64,000 bases of DNA from Amycolatopsis cihanbeyliensis. Its GTDB lineage: Bacteria; Actinomycetota; Actinomycetes; Mycobacteriales; Pseudonocardiaceae. Below, piece by piece: positions 34,923 through 44,062 of this stretch. Where the stretch lies: assembly GCF_006715045.1 (NCBI RefSeq), contig NZ_VFML01000001.1:1394501-1458500 (forward strand). The letters run 5' to 3'. The translations under genes were made by a program, and so were the position numbers. Positions within the stretch are counted from its first letter, which is position 1. Each line of letters opens with the position of its first letter. The notes beneath the pieces are model-generated. The model had not been told where the DNA came from. It saw nothing but the letters and a program-made list of their open reading frames with translations, and ran no database searches.

Positions 34923-35837
34923 GTGCGGGAGCTGGTGCTGGCCCAGTCGGCGCGGTTCGCCGCGCTGGATCCGCTGCTGCCCGAGGCGGCCCAGCCGCCG
35001 GCCGGTGAGCGGCTCACCGCGACCCTCGCCGACGGTCGCCGGGTGGCCGGTGTGCTCTACCGTGCCCGGCACGCGCCCGGCTCCCTCACCAGCCTGTGGG
35101 CGGCCGGCGCGAGCTGGGAGCTGACTCCGCTGCTCGGTGACACCGGCGGCGCGGGCATGGCGGCGTTACTCGGTGCGCTGCGCCGCAGGCTGGACCGGGA
35201 GCGGGTGGGACCGGACTCGGCCTGCGCGGTCACCTGGCCCAGCCGCGACGTCGAGGTGGCCAGGGTGCTGCTGGACCACGGGCTTGTTCCCCTGGACGCG
35301 CTCGGCGTCCGGCCGCGGCCGCCACCCCCGGCCGGGACGAGCCGTCCCGAGGTGGTCATCCGGCGGGCACGCGCCGCGGACGAGGAGGAGATCGTCGCGC
35401 TGCGGATGGCCGAGCTGCGCTACTCCGCACTGGTCGGCCCGAACACCGTGCGGGAGGACGCCGCGGAGGTACTCGCGGCCGAGGTACGCACGCGGTTGCG
35501 GCGGGACGAGCCCGCCTGGCTCGCCGAGTCGGCGGGGCTGGCCGTCGGGCTCGCCGGCTGCGGTTGGGGTGCCCGGGCGGGCGAGCAACGACTCCGGCTT
35601 CGGCCCGGCCGGTGGGGGCAGCTGCACACGCTGTCGGTCCTGCCGGCGGCCAGGGGCACGGGTATCGGCAGGGCACTGGCCGCGGTGGCGCACGACGCGC
35701 TGCGCGCGGGCGGGGCCCGGGGTACATTCCTGTTCTACAGTCCGGCGAACCCCCTCTCCTCGGTGTTCTGGCACCGGCAGGGCTACCGGCCACTGTGGAC
35801 GTTCTGGGAGGTTCGTCCGGCTTCCGCGCTCCGCTAG
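34923..35837 (+). CDS. GNAT-family acetyltransferase with an N-terminal extension
   Basis: A 304-residue protein. The C-terminal half (from about residue 140, VVIRRARAADEEEIVALRM) is a GNAT fold with acetyl-CoA motif LSVLPAARGTGIGRALAAVA and the final FLFYSPANPLSSVFWHRQGY. The N-terminal half (LAQSARFAALDPLLPEAAQP onward) looks like a second, degenerate acetyltransferase lobe. GTG at 34923 is 9 bp after the methyltransferase stop. The modified substrate cannot be read. Confidence 0.8.
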   Translation: MRELVLAQSARFAALDPLLPEAAQPPAGERLTATLADGRRVAGVLYRARHAPGSLTSLWAAGASWELTPLLGDTGGAGMAALLGALRRRLDRERVGPDSACAVTWPSRDVEVARVLLDHGLVPLDALGVRPRPPPPAGTSRPEVVIRRARAADEEEIVALRMAELRYSALVGPNTVREDAAEVLAAEVRTRLRRDEPAWLAESAGLAVGLAGCGWGARAGEQRLRLRPGRWGQLHTLSVLPAARGTGIGRALAAVAHDALRAGGARGTFLFYSPANPLSSVFWHRQGYRPLWTFWEVRPASALR

Positions 35838-35917
35838 GGCTGCGGGCTCGTAACCTCCGTCACCCGGACGTGGGTCGGCGCGCGTTTCACGTTGCGGCCG
35901 CACCGCCACGGGTCTAA

Positions 35918-35943
35918 TTTTGAACTGACTGGTCAGTTCAAAA
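35918..35943. promoter_or_regulatory. TetR operator of the YhgE/Pip operon
   Basis: TTTTGAACTGAC-TG-GTCAGTTCAAAA is a perfect 26-bp dyad of the classic TetR form. It is immediately upstream of the ribosome site AAAGGAGG of the first gene in an operon that ends with a TetR repressor, so autoregulation is likely. Confidence 0.8.
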
Positions 35944-35952
35944 GGAGGCCGC

Positions 35953-36624
35953 ATGCAGCTCCGCGCCGACCGGGTGTCCCTCGACGGCCCGCACGGCACC
36001 GTGTTGCCGTCCACGTCGCTCACCGTGGCCGATGGCGAGTTGGCGCTGGTGCACGGCGAGCCCGGAACGGGTGTGACCGCCTTCGGCCTCGCCCTCGCAG
36101 GCAGGCTGCGCCCCACCACCGGGACGGTGACCATCGACGACCACGCGGACGAGGCGAAACTCCGTTCCCTGGTCGCCGTGGTGGACGCGCCCGGGGTCAG
36201 CGAGCCGGACGAGGCACTGTCCCTGAGCGTGGTCGTCGGTGAGGAGCTGGCGCTGGCCGCGCAGCCGGCCGGCGCCGCCGATGTGCGCCGGTGGCTGACC
36301 ACGCACGACCTCGCCCCCTACGCCGACACCCGGTTCGAACGGATCGAGCCCGCCCTGCGCACCCGGCTGCTCGCCGAGCTCACCGCCACCCGGCCGGGGG
36401 TGGGCGCGCTGGTGCTGGACCGGCCGGACCGGCACACCAGCGAGGTGGAGGAGTGGGCGATGGTCGCGCACGAGCACGCCGAGCGCGGGCTCGCGGTCGT
36501 GGTGCTGACCGCGACCGTGCCGGTCGCCGCCCTGCCCTCGCCGCCGGCCCGGATCGGGCAGCACGATCAACCCCCGCCCCAGCAGTGCCGTGCCGAGGCC
36601 GGCGCTGAAGGAGAGGACTCATGA
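35953..36624 (+). CDS. ABC ATPase-like protein with a degenerate Walker A
   Basis: A 223-residue protein with the outline of an ABC ATPase: LRADRVSLDGPHGTVLPSTS, a phosphate-loop position, then ERIEPALRTRLLAELTATRP where the signature helix should be, and GALVLDRPDRHTSEVEEW for Walker B. The P-loop reads GEPGTGVTAFG, with Val in place of the invariant Lys, and the LSGGQ signature is absent. It is therefore unlikely to hydrolyse ATP normally. It precedes the YhgE/Pip membrane protein with an ATGA overlap and may serve as its cytoplasmic subunit. Confidence 0.75.
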   Translation: MQLRADRVSLDGPHGTVLPSTSLTVADGELALVHGEPGTGVTAFGLALAGRLRPTTGTVTIDDHADEAKLRSLVAVVDAPGVSEPDEALSLSVVVGEELALAAQPAGAADVRRWLTTHDLAPYADTRFERIEPALRTRLLAELTATRPGVGALVLDRPDRHTSEVEEWAMVAHEHAERGLAVVVLTATVPVAALPSPPARIGQHDQPPPQQCRAEAGAEGEDS

Positions 36625-38516
36625 GCGGCATCCGGATCGCCCTGAACGAGCTGCGCAGGCTCAGCAGCGGGACCCTACCGAAGCTGGCGCTGCTCGCGCT
36701 GGTCCTGGTCCCGTTGCTGTACGCCTCGCTGTACCTGTACGCCAACCAGGATCCGTACGGCAGGCTGGACAAGCTGCCCGCCGCGGTGGTCACCAACGAC
36801 ACCGGGGCGGCCGACGAGAACGGCGACCACCGCGTCGTCGGCCGCGAGGTCGCCGACGAGCTGGTGCGCTCGAGCAGCTTCCAGTGGCACGAGGTCTCGG
36901 CCGAGGACGCGCGGCAGGGGGTGCGCGACGACGACTACGCCTTCGCGATCACCATCCCGGAGGACTTCTCCGCCGCCCTGCTGTCCACGGGGGACTTCCA
37001 GCCGCGGCAGGCGACGATCACGCTCACCACCAACGACGCCAACAACTACCTGGCGGGCACGATCGCCGACCAGGTGGCCGAGCAGGTCAAGTCGACGATC
37101 GCGGAGAAGGTCGGCAGCGAGGCCGCGGAGCGGTTCCTGGTCGGCTTCTCCACCATCTACTCCAAGATCAGCGAAGCCACCGAGGGCGCGTCCGAGCTGG
37201 CCGAGGGTGCGCGAGAACTGAAGTCCGGGCAGCAGGAGCTCGCCGGCGGCACCAAGGAGCTGGCAAGCAAGACCACCGAGCTGGCGAGCGGGCTGAACAC
37301 GCTGCGGCAGAGCACCGCGGACCTCCCCCAACAGTCCCAGCAGCTGGCCGACGGGGCCGGCCAGGTCGCGCAGGGCAACGCCCGGATCGCCGAGGTGGGC
37401 TCGGCGCTCGCCTCCGGCTCGGCGGATCTGCAGGGCGACCTCGACCAGGCCCGCGCCGACATCGAGCGGCAGCTGCGGGAGGCAGGGTTGCCGGACGCCG
37501 ATATCCAGCGTGCGTTGGCCGTGCTCGACGAGCTCCGGCAGCCGGTCGACCAGGCCGACGCCAAGATCCAGGACGCGTCCGGCAAGCTGAGCACCCTGGC
37601 CGACGGCGCGAACCAGGTCGCGCAGGGCGCGGCGGCGCTCGCCGGTTCCGCGCCCGCGCTGACCGAGGGCATCGGCACGGCCGCCGACGGCGCCCAGCAA
37701 CTCGCGGAGGGCGCCGGGCGGCTCGACGAGGGGCAGCGGGAGGCGTTGAGCGGCACGACCCGGTTGTCCGAGGGGGCCACCGAGCTGCGCGAGGGGCTCG
37801 GCGCGGGACTCGAGCAGATCCCCAACCCGGACGACCCGACCCGCACGGCCACGGCGAACACGATCGCCGATCCGGTGGCAATCAACTCGGTCGGTATGTC
37901 CTCTGCGGGCACGTACGGCGCGGGACTCGCGCCCTTCTTCATCGGGCTGGCCACCTGGATCGGCGCGTTCGTGCTGTATCTGCTGCTGCGCCCGCTGTCC
38001 ACGCGGGCACTCACCGCGGGCGCCTCCCCGCTGCGGGTCGCCATCGGCGGGTGGCTGCCCTCGGCCGTACTGGGCGTGGCGCAGGTGGTGGTGCTGTTCG
38101 GTGCGGTGACCTGGCTGGTCGGTATCCATGTCGAGCACCCGGCCGCCGCGGTAGGGTTCGTCGTGCTCACCTCGCTGACGTTCACCGCGATCGTGCACGC
38201 GCTGAACGCGTTGTTCGGCGCGGTCGGCAAGTTCCTCGGCCTGGTGTTGCTGGTACTACAACTGGTCAGCGCCGGCGGGACGTTCCCATGGCAGACCATC
38301 CCCGACCCGCTGTACCCGCTGCACGTGGTGCTGCCGATGGGATACGTGATCGACGGCCTGCGGCACCTGCTCTACAGCGGGGCCTCGCTGCAGATCCTCG
38401 GCGACATCGGGGTGCTCGTCGCCTATCTCGTCGGCGGCCTGGCCATCTCGACGCTGGCCGCGTACAAGCGCCGGGTCTGGACGGTCACGCAGCTCAAACC
38501 GGAGCTGAGCCTGTGA
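36621..38516 (+). CDS. YhgE/Pip-family membrane protein
   Basis: A 631-residue protein of the YhgE/Pip (phage infection protein) family, related to ESX-associated and ABC-2 permeases. One membrane segment lies near residues 20-40 (LALLALVLVPLLYASLYLYA). A large outer domain contains a long coiled-coil of ELAEGARELKSGQQELAGG-like heptads (residues 180-400). Five to six membrane segments fill residues 430-620. It is coupled to the ATPase-like gene by ATGA and to TetR by GTGA. Function is probably export or envelope stress. Confidence 0.88.
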   Translation: MSGIRIALNELRRLSSGTLPKLALLALVLVPLLYASLYLYANQDPYGRLDKLPAAVVTNDTGAADENGDHRVVGREVADELVRSSSFQWHEVSAEDARQGVRDDDYAFAITIPEDFSAALLSTGDFQPRQATITLTTNDANNYLAGTIADQVAEQVKSTIAEKVGSEAAERFLVGFSTIYSKISEATEGASELAEGARELKSGQQELAGGTKELASKTTELASGLNTLRQSTADLPQQSQQLADGAGQVAQGNARIAEVGSALASGSADLQGDLDQARADIERQLREAGLPDADIQRALAVLDELRQPVDQADAKIQDASGKLSTLADGANQVAQGAAALAGSAPALTEGIGTAADGAQQLAEGAGRLDEGQREALSGTTRLSEGATELREGLGAGLEQIPNPDDPTRTATANTIADPVAINSVGMSSAGTYGAGLAPFFIGLATWIGAFVLYLLLRPLSTRALTAGASPLRVAIGGWLPSAVLGVAQVVVLFGAVTWLVGIHVEHPAAAVGFVVLTSLTFTAIVHALNALFGAVGKFLGLVLLVLQLVSAGGTFPWQTIPDPLYPLHVVLPMGYVIDGLRHLLYSGASLQILGDIGVLVAYLVGGLAISTLAAYKRRVWTVTQLKPELSL

Positions 38517-39112
38517 GTGCGCGGTCCGATCTGACCAAGCGGAAACTGTTCGAAGCCACGCTGCGGCTTGCCGACCGCCAGGGGCTGATCGGGCTCACCG
38601 TGGATGAGATCGCGGCCGAGGCCGGGGTCGCCAAGGGCACGGTGTACTACAACTTCGGCAGCAAGGACGGGCTGGTCGACGCCCTGCTGCGGTACGGCGT
38701 CGACCAGCTCGCCGAGCGGTTGCGCACCGGCGCCGAGGCCGAGGACCCGGTCCGCGCGCTGGAGTCGCTTGTGGACAACTCGCTGGAGTTCATCCGCGAG
38801 CACCGGGGTTTCTCGCAGATCCTGGTCAGCGAGATGTGGCGCACCCCCGGCCAGTGGCAGGAAACGTTGACCCTGCTGCGGGAGGAGATCATCTCGATCG
38901 TCCGGGGACTGCTGCACCGAATCGACGAGGCGGGCAGGCTGCCGGAGGGGGTACGGATCCCGACAGCGGCAGCCGGGCTGTTCGGCACCCTGCTCGTGGT
39001 GGCGCTGGACTGGCAGGTATTCCAGCCGGAGCGGACCCGCGCCGAGGTCCGCGACTCGATCATGCTGCTCGCCCGCGGCCTGGCCCGCGAGGTCGGCACC
39101 CACCCCAGCTGA
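38513..39112 (+). CDS. TetR-family repressor of the YhgE/Pip operon
   Basis: A 199-residue TetR protein. The N-terminal helix-turn-helix is LTVDEIAAEAGVAKGTVYYNF followed by GSKDGLVDALLRYG; the rest is the ligand-binding helical domain (residues 60-195). The GTG at 38513 overlaps the YhgE stop as GTGA. The perfect TTTTGAACTGAC dyad before the operon is the likely binding site. Confidence 0.92.
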   Translation: MSARSDLTKRKLFEATLRLADRQGLIGLTVDEIAAEAGVAKGTVYYNFGSKDGLVDALLRYGVDQLAERLRTGAEAEDPVRALESLVDNSLEFIREHRGFSQILVSEMWRTPGQWQETLTLLREEIISIVRGLLHRIDEAGRLPEGVRIPTAAAGLFGTLLVVALDWQVFQPERTRAEVRDSIMLLARGLAREVGTHPS

Positions 39113-39129
39113 CCACCCTCCGGTGGGCG

Positions 39130-39741
39130 CTACGGCAGGGGGCGGCGTTGGCCCAGCTGGTGCAGGGAGGAGGGGCGACCGTCGAGGGCGCGCCGCACGG
39201 CGGTGAGCACGCCCTCCACGATCTCGGCCTGGGCCAGCGCGCGCCCGCTGTCGCGTTCGGACACCGTCCCGAGCAGCACCTGCTGGGTCGGGTGGCCGGG
39301 CAGGGCCGGCTCGGCCGGGTCGTCGGTAGGGCCCGACCCCCGACCACCCGCCACCTCCACCACGGGGGCCGAGGGGTCCAGCAGCGACTCGACCGCGCCG
39401 ATGACCGAGCGGCGGTCGGAGTCGTGCACCCAGGCCACCAGCAGGTCGGCGGGCCTGGCGAGGGCCTTCTCGGCGGCGCGGGCCAGCTCGTGCGGACGCT
39501 CCCACTGGGCTTCCACCCAGGTCGCGTAGCCGGGGGCATCCCTTCCGACGGTCGGGAGGTGCCCCTTCGGGCGTAGTGCGCGGCGGGCAGCGGTCCCGGA
39601 GCCGTTCTCGGTTCCGCGGAACGCGATCGGGTTGTAACGACGGCTCGGCAACACGACCTGCCACCCCTCGACGATCAAGGTCTGGACGACCTTGTCAAGC
39701 ATGCCGGTGCCGGCGAGGATCAGCGCATTCTTGCCGGACAT
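39130..39741 (-). CDS. Rossmann-fold short-chain dehydrogenase-like protein
   Basis: A 203-residue protein starting MSGKNALILAGTGMLDKVVQ, a nucleotide-binding Rossmann strand-loop-helix lacking the full TGxxxGIG motif, and LVAWVHDSDRRSVIGAVESL in the middle. The catalytic YxxxK of active SDRs is not visible, so it may bind a nucleotide without catalysis. Similar short proteins are annotated SDR-like in actinobacteria. It is convergent with the TetR gene. Confidence 0.6.
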   Translation of the reverse strand: MSGKNALILAGTGMLDKVVQTLIVEGWQVVLPSRRYNPIAFRGTENGSGTAARRALRPKGHLPTVGRDAPGYATWVEAQWERPHELARAAEKALARPADLLVAWVHDSDRRSVIGAVESLLDPSAPVVEVAGGRGSGPTDDPAEPALPGHPTQQVLLGTVSERDSGRALAQAEIVEGVLTAVRRALDGRPSSLHQLGQRRPLP

Positions 39742-39882
39742 ACCGCGACGTTACCGGCAGAATCCCGCCTGACCAGCGTGTTCGACCCGGGTTTCCGCCC
39801 AGCTTTACCCGAAAAGAGCAGCACTTGGTGGGGTCTGCCTAAGGCACCTGTGCGGGAATCTCGGGCCGCGCGCCGTGTCGAA

Positions 39883-40317
39883 TCACGACCACGGCTTGCT
39901 CTCGTCGAACTCCTGACGCTCGGTGAGGCTGAACCAGTTGCCCGAGTCGTCCCGGAAGACGGCCTCGATCCCGTAGGGTCGCTCGGCGGGCTCCTGCAAG
40001 AAGGTCACCCCACGCGCGGACAGCGTCCGGAAGGTCTCGCGGCAGTCGTCGGTGTCCCAGGCGCCCATGCCGAGCACGCCCTTGGCGATGATCTCGCGGA
40101 GCTGCTTCTCGGTCTCCGCGTCGTGCTGCGGCGGGCCGGGTTCCATCAGGATGATCTCGAGTCCGGGTTGGTCCGCGGGCCCCACGGTGAGCCAGCGGAA
40201 CCTGCCGTCCATCTTCATGTCCGCGCGCACCTGGAAGCCGAGCTTCTCGGTGTAGAACTCCCTGGCGGAATCGTAGTCCAGCACGTAGATACCCGCGTGC
40301 GACAGCCTCTTGATCAT
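39883..40317 (-). CDS. VOC-superfamily (glyoxalase-like) protein
   Basis: A 144-residue protein with the two-module VOC fold: IKRLSHAGIYVLDYDSAREF and GFQVRADMKMDGRFRWLTVG first, then GIEAVFRDDSGNWFSLTER. Metal-ligand positions are His7, Glu (EIILMEP) and the final Glu. The gene is 34 bp downstream of an AraC regulator on the same strand. This pair, VOC plus AraC helix-turn-helix, is common in Gram-positive bacteria and may answer a small molecule. Confidence 0.85.
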   Translation of the reverse strand: MIKRLSHAGIYVLDYDSAREFYTEKLGFQVRADMKMDGRFRWLTVGPADQPGLEIILMEPGPPQHDAETEKQLREIIAKGVLGMGAWDTDDCRETFRTLSARGVTFLQEPAERPYGIEAVFRDDSGNWFSLTERQEFDESKPWS

Positions 40318-40351
40318 CGTGCTCCCTCGTCTCTCGATGCTGGGAGCAACG

Positions 40352-40795
40352 CTATTCGGCGGCGGGGTCGGGCGGCTTATCCGAGAGTACGGAATCCGGC
40401 GGCGCCGGCCTGGTCCACATCATCAGGTAGCAACCGGGGATCGGCGGCGGCCCGGACCGGCGCGTGGCCGCCCGGTACGCCGTGGGGGACATGCCCACCA
40501 GTTCGGAGAACCGGCGGCTGAAGGTGCCGAGGCTGGCGAAGCCGACCAGCATGCAGATCTCGGTGACCGTCAGGTTCGCGCTGCGCAGCAGGTCCTGCGC
40601 CCGCTCGATCCGCCTGCGGGTGAGGTAGGCCATCGGCGACTCCCCGTAAGCCGCCGCGAACGAGTGAATGAAGTGCGACCGGGAACATCCGGCCACCGCC
40701 GCCACCTGGCTGACCTCCAGCGGCTGGTCGTAGCGCGCGTCCATCCAGTCCTTGGCCCTCCGCAGATGGGCCACCGCCGGCGCCCGGCCGGGCAT
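40352..40795 (-). CDS. AraC-family helix-turn-helix regulator
   Basis: A 147-residue regulator that is almost only DNA-binding domain. The first helix-turn-helix is LEVSQVAAVAGCSRSHFIHSF and the second is LTVTEICMLVGFASLGTFSR followed by RFSELVGMSPTAYR. It lacks a sensor domain. It sits directly upstream of the VOC gene and 2 bp after the stop of polA, so it may be read from the polA promoter. Confidence 0.88.
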   Translation of the reverse strand: MPGRAPAVAHLRRAKDWMDARYDQPLEVSQVAAVAGCSRSHFIHSFAAAYGESPMAYLTRRRIERAQDLLRSANLTVTEICMLVGFASLGTFSRRFSELVGMSPTAYRAATRRSGPPPIPGCYLMMWTRPAPPDSVLSDKPPDPAAE

Positions 40796-40797
40796 CG

Positions 40798-43545
40798 CTA
40801 GTGCGCCGCCTCGTTCCAGGAGCGGCCGAAGCCCACCGAGACCTCCAGTGGTACGGCCAGCTCGTAGGCGGCGCCCATCGCCTCGCGCACCAGGCCCTCC
40901 ACCTCGGCCCGCTCGCCGTCGACCACCTCGAGCACCAGCTCGTCGTGCACCTGCAGCAGTACCCGGCTACCCGCCTTCGCCTCGCTGAGCGCATGGTGCA
41001 CCTTGAGCATGGCGACCTTGATGATGTCCGCCGCGCTGCCCTGGATGGGCGCGTTCAGCGCCATCCGCTCGGCCATCTCCCTACGCTGCCTGTTGTCGCT
41101 GTTCAGGTCGGGCAGGTACCGGCGGCGCCCGAAGATCGTCTCGGTGTAGCCGACCTTGCCTGCCTGCTCGACCACGGTGTGCAGGTAGTCGCGCACCCCG
41201 CCGAACCGGGAGAAGTAGGCATCCATCTGCGCCTTGGCTTCCTCGGTGGAGATCCGCAACTGCTGGGCGAGGCCGTAGGCGGACAGCCCGTAGGCCAGCC
41301 CGTAGGACATGGCCTTCACCCGGTACCGCAGCTCCGGGGTCACCTCCCCGGGCTCGATGCCGAACGCCCGCGAGGCCACGTAGGTGTGCAGGTCCTCGCC
41401 GGTGTTGAACGCCTCGATCAGACCCTCGTCCCCGGACAGGTGCGCCATGATCCGCATCTCGATCTGGCTGTAGTCCGCGGTCATCAGCTCGGCATAGCCG
41501 TCGCCGACCACGAACGCGTCCCTGATCCGCCTGCCTTCCTCGGTCCGTACCGGGATGTTCTGCAGGTTGGGGTCCACCGAGGACAACCGCCCGGTGGCCG
41601 CGACGGTCTGCTGCAGTGTGGTGTGGATACGTCCGTCCCCGGCCACCGACTTGATCAGGCCCTCGACGGTGGTCCGCAGCCGGGTCGCGTCCCGGTGCTC
41701 GAGCAGGTGCTGCAGGAACGGGTGCTCGGTCTTCTCGTACAGCGTCTGCAGCGCCTCGGCATCGGTGGTGTAGCCGGTCTTGGTGCGCTTGGTCTTCGGC
41801 ATGGCCAGCTCGTCGAACAGCACGACCTGCAACTGCTTGGGCGAGCCGAGGTTGATCTGCTTGCCGATCACGCCGTAGGCATCGTCGGCCGCCTGCTTCA
41901 CCCGCGCCGCGTAGTGCGCCTCGAGCTCGGTGAGCTGGTCGGTGTCCACCGCGATGCCCGCGGTCTCCAACTCGGTGATGACCTCGAGCAACGGCAGCTC
42001 CAGGTCATCCAGCAGGCGCGAGCCATCCATCTTCCCGAGCTCCTCGACCAGCGCCGAGCCCAGCTCGGCCACGGCGCGGGCCCGGACCAGCTCGGCCCGC
42101 ACCAGCTGGGCGTCCCCGTCCTCGGGTCCACTGCCCTCGGAGTCCAGCAGGGACAGCTGTCCCTCGCCCGCGCCCGCCTCGGACCGCAGCTCACGCTGCA
42201 GGTAGCGCAGCACCAGGTCGTCCAGTTCGAACGAGCGCTGGCCGGGACGGACCAGGTAGGCGGCGAGCTCGGTGTCCATGGACAACCCCGCGACGGTCCA
42301 GCCACGGGCCCTCGCCGCGTGCAGCGGGATCTTCAACGCGTGGCCGACCTTGGGTATCGCGCGGTTGGCGAGCCAATCGGTGAGGGCGTACTCGTCCGCC
42401 TCGTCCACGGCGGTGACATCCACGAAGGCGCCCTCGCCGTCCGGCGCCGCCAGCGTGATGGACTGGAAGTCGGAGTGCACCGACATGCCCGTGGTGCGGA
42501 AGGAGAGGCCGACCGGCTTGTCGCCGCCGGCGTGCGCGCCGAGCCAGCCGGCGACCGTTCCTGGCTGCAGCGCGACACCGCTGACCTGGAAACCCTCGTC
42601 GGCCTCCGGCTCGGCGCTGGAGAGGGTGGCGAAGAGCCGGTCGCGCAACACCCGGAACTCCAGCTCGTCGAACAGCCGGTGCACCGCGTCCCGGTCCCAT
42701 GGCTGCAGTTCGAGGTCGTCCGGGGTGGCCTCCAGCGGCACGTCCCGCACCAGCTCGGTGAGCTGCCGGTTGAGCAGCACGGCGTCCACATGCGCCCGCA
42801 ACGCGTCGCCGACCTTGCCCTTCACCTCGTCGATGCGATCCACCAGCTCGCCGAGGGTGCCGAACTGCTTGATCCACTTGGCGGCGGTCTTCTCCCCCAC
42901 CCCGGGGATGCCGGGCAGGTTGTCCGAGGGGTCGCCGCGCAGCGCCGCGAAGTCCGGGTACTGGGAGGGGCTGAGGCCGTACTTGTCCCGCACCGCGTCC
43001 GGGTTGAACCGGACCAGGTCGGAGACGCCCTTCTTCGGGTACAGCACGGTGACCGCCTCGTTCACCAGCTGCAACGCGTCCCGGTCGCCGGTGCAGATGA
43101 GCACCTGGTGGTCCGCGCCGGCCAGGGTGGTGAGGGTGGCGATGATGTCGTCCGCCTCGTAACCGTCCTTGGTCAGGATCGGGATGCCGAGGACTGCCAG
43201 CACGTCCTTGATCAGGTCGACCTGGCCCTTGAAGTCGTCCGGGGTGGCGGTCCGGGTGGCCTTGTAGTCGGCGAACGCCTCCGAGCGGAAGGTCTGCCGC
43301 GAGACGTCGAAGGCGACCGCGAGGTGGGTCGGCGCCTCGTCCCTGAGCAGGTTGATCAGCATGGAGGTGAACCCGAACACCGCGTTCGTGACCTGACCGG
43401 TGGTGGTGCGGAAGCGGTCCGCGGGCACCGCGAAGAACGCCCGGTAGGCCATCGAGTGCCCGTCGATGAGCAGCAGCCGGGTCGCCTCGCCTGTCGGGGT
43501 CGGAGCTGTGGTGTTCGCTACGGTGGTGTTCTCAGTCGGGCTCAC
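40798..43545 (-). CDS. polA: DNA polymerase I
   Basis: A 915-residue repair and Okazaki-maturation polymerase. Residues about 20-320 are the 5'-3' nuclease (RLLLIDGHSMAYRAFFA, then DGYEADDIIATL). Residues 330-500 are the 3'-5' exonuclease fold, but the DxE motif is not visible, so proofreading is probably lost as in other actinobacteria. The polymerase domain holds motif A DYSQIEMRIMAHLSGD and motif C LLQVHDELVLEVVDGE. The GTG at 43545 is chosen because TAGACT lies seven bases upstream, a leaderless arrangement. The longer frame overlaps the divergent thioesterase. Confidence 0.97.
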   Translation of the reverse strand: MSPTENTTVANTTAPTPTGEATRLLLIDGHSMAYRAFFAVPADRFRTTTGQVTNAVFGFTSMLINLLRDEAPTHLAVAFDVSRQTFRSEAFADYKATRTATPDDFKGQVDLIKDVLAVLGIPILTKDGYEADDIIATLTTLAGADHQVLICTGDRDALQLVNEAVTVLYPKKGVSDLVRFNPDAVRDKYGLSPSQYPDFAALRGDPSDNLPGIPGVGEKTAAKWIKQFGTLGELVDRIDEVKGKVGDALRAHVDAVLLNRQLTELVRDVPLEATPDDLELQPWDRDAVHRLFDELEFRVLRDRLFATLSSAEPEADEGFQVSGVALQPGTVAGWLGAHAGGDKPVGLSFRTTGMSVHSDFQSITLAAPDGEGAFVDVTAVDEADEYALTDWLANRAIPKVGHALKIPLHAARARGWTVAGLSMDTELAAYLVRPGQRSFELDDLVLRYLQRELRSEAGAGEGQLSLLDSEGSGPEDGDAQLVRAELVRARAVAELGSALVEELGKMDGSRLLDDLELPLLEVITELETAGIAVDTDQLTELEAHYAARVKQAADDAYGVIGKQINLGSPKQLQVVLFDELAMPKTKRTKTGYTTDAEALQTLYEKTEHPFLQHLLEHRDATRLRTTVEGLIKSVAGDGRIHTTLQQTVAATGRLSSVDPNLQNIPVRTEEGRRIRDAFVVGDGYAELMTADYSQIEMRIMAHLSGDEGLIEAFNTGEDLHTYVASRAFGIEPGEVTPELRYRVKAMSYGLAYGLSAYGLAQQLRISTEEAKAQMDAYFSRFGGVRDYLHTVVEQAGKVGYTETIFGRRRYLPDLNSDNRQRREMAERMALNAPIQGSAADIIKVAMLKVHHALSEAKAGSRVLLQVHDELVLEVVDGERAEVEGLVREAMGAAYELAVPLEVSVGFGRSWNEAAH

Positions 43546-43552
43546 GGGGGCG

Positions 43553-43558
43553 AGTCTA
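43553..43558 (-). promoter_or_regulatory. -10 element of polA
   Basis: TAGACT on the minus strand ends seven bases before the polA GTG, consistent with a leaderless mRNA. No ribosome site precedes this GTG. Confidence 0.5.
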
Positions 43559-43618
43559 GGCTGCAGGTCCGACACTCTTTCGTGAGTGTCCGTCAGCACC
43601 ATGAGCAGGGAGTCAACG

Positions 43619-44056
43619 GTGACCGAACCCACCTCCGAGGAGGCCCGCGAGTTGCTGTCCGGGATCGACCCGGCAGTGGCCGACCAGCAGCTCAACGACA
43701 AGATCGGGCTGGAGATCGTCGAGCTGAGTCCCGAGCGGGTGGTCGGTACGATCCCGGTCGCGGGCAACCTGCAGCCGTACGGGCTGCTGCACGGCGGGGC
43801 GAACGCCGTGCTCGCCGAGGCACTCGGTTCCACCGTCGCCGCGCTGAACGCGGGCCGGGATCGGGTGGCGATGGGGTTGGAACTGTCCTGCACCCACCAC
43901 CGCGCCGTCCGGGACGGGACGGTGACCGGGGTGGCCGCCCCGGTGCACGTCGGGCGCGGGACCGTCACCGTGGACATCGAGCTCACCGACGATTCCGGCC
44001 GGCGCAGCTGCTCGGCGCGGCTGACCTGCGTGGTGCGGGACCGGCCCCCGAAGTAG
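43619..44056 (+). CDS. PaaI-family hotdog thioesterase
   Basis: A 145-residue acyl-CoA thioesterase-like protein. The hotdog helix carries LLHGGANAVLAEALGSTVAA with its conserved HGG, followed by the VAMGLELSCTHHRAVRDG and GRGTVTVDIELTDD strands. The GTG at 43619 has AGGGAG seven bases upstream. It is divergent from polA and 6 bp before a LysR-type gene. Thioesterases next to polA are also found in mycobacterial relatives. It probably hydrolyses aromatic or medium-chain acyl-CoA. Confidence 0.85.
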   Translation: MTEPTSEEARELLSGIDPAVADQQLNDKIGLEIVELSPERVVGTIPVAGNLQPYGLLHGGANAVLAEALGSTVAALNAGRDRVAMGLELSCTHHRAVRDGTVTGVAAPVHVGRGTVTVDIELTDDSGRRSCSARLTCVVRDRPPK

Positions 44057-44062
44057 TGGTCG

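Noticed and set aside
36590..38512. 840-codon frame that contains the TetR gene at its end
   Set aside because: The first 640 codons are the shifted frame of the YhgE/Pip gene; the TetR protein starts at the GTG 38513 that overlaps the YhgE stop.
40801..44060. Very long plus-strand open frame opposite polA
   Set aside because: Mirror frame of a high-GC gene; polA motifs are complete on the other strand.
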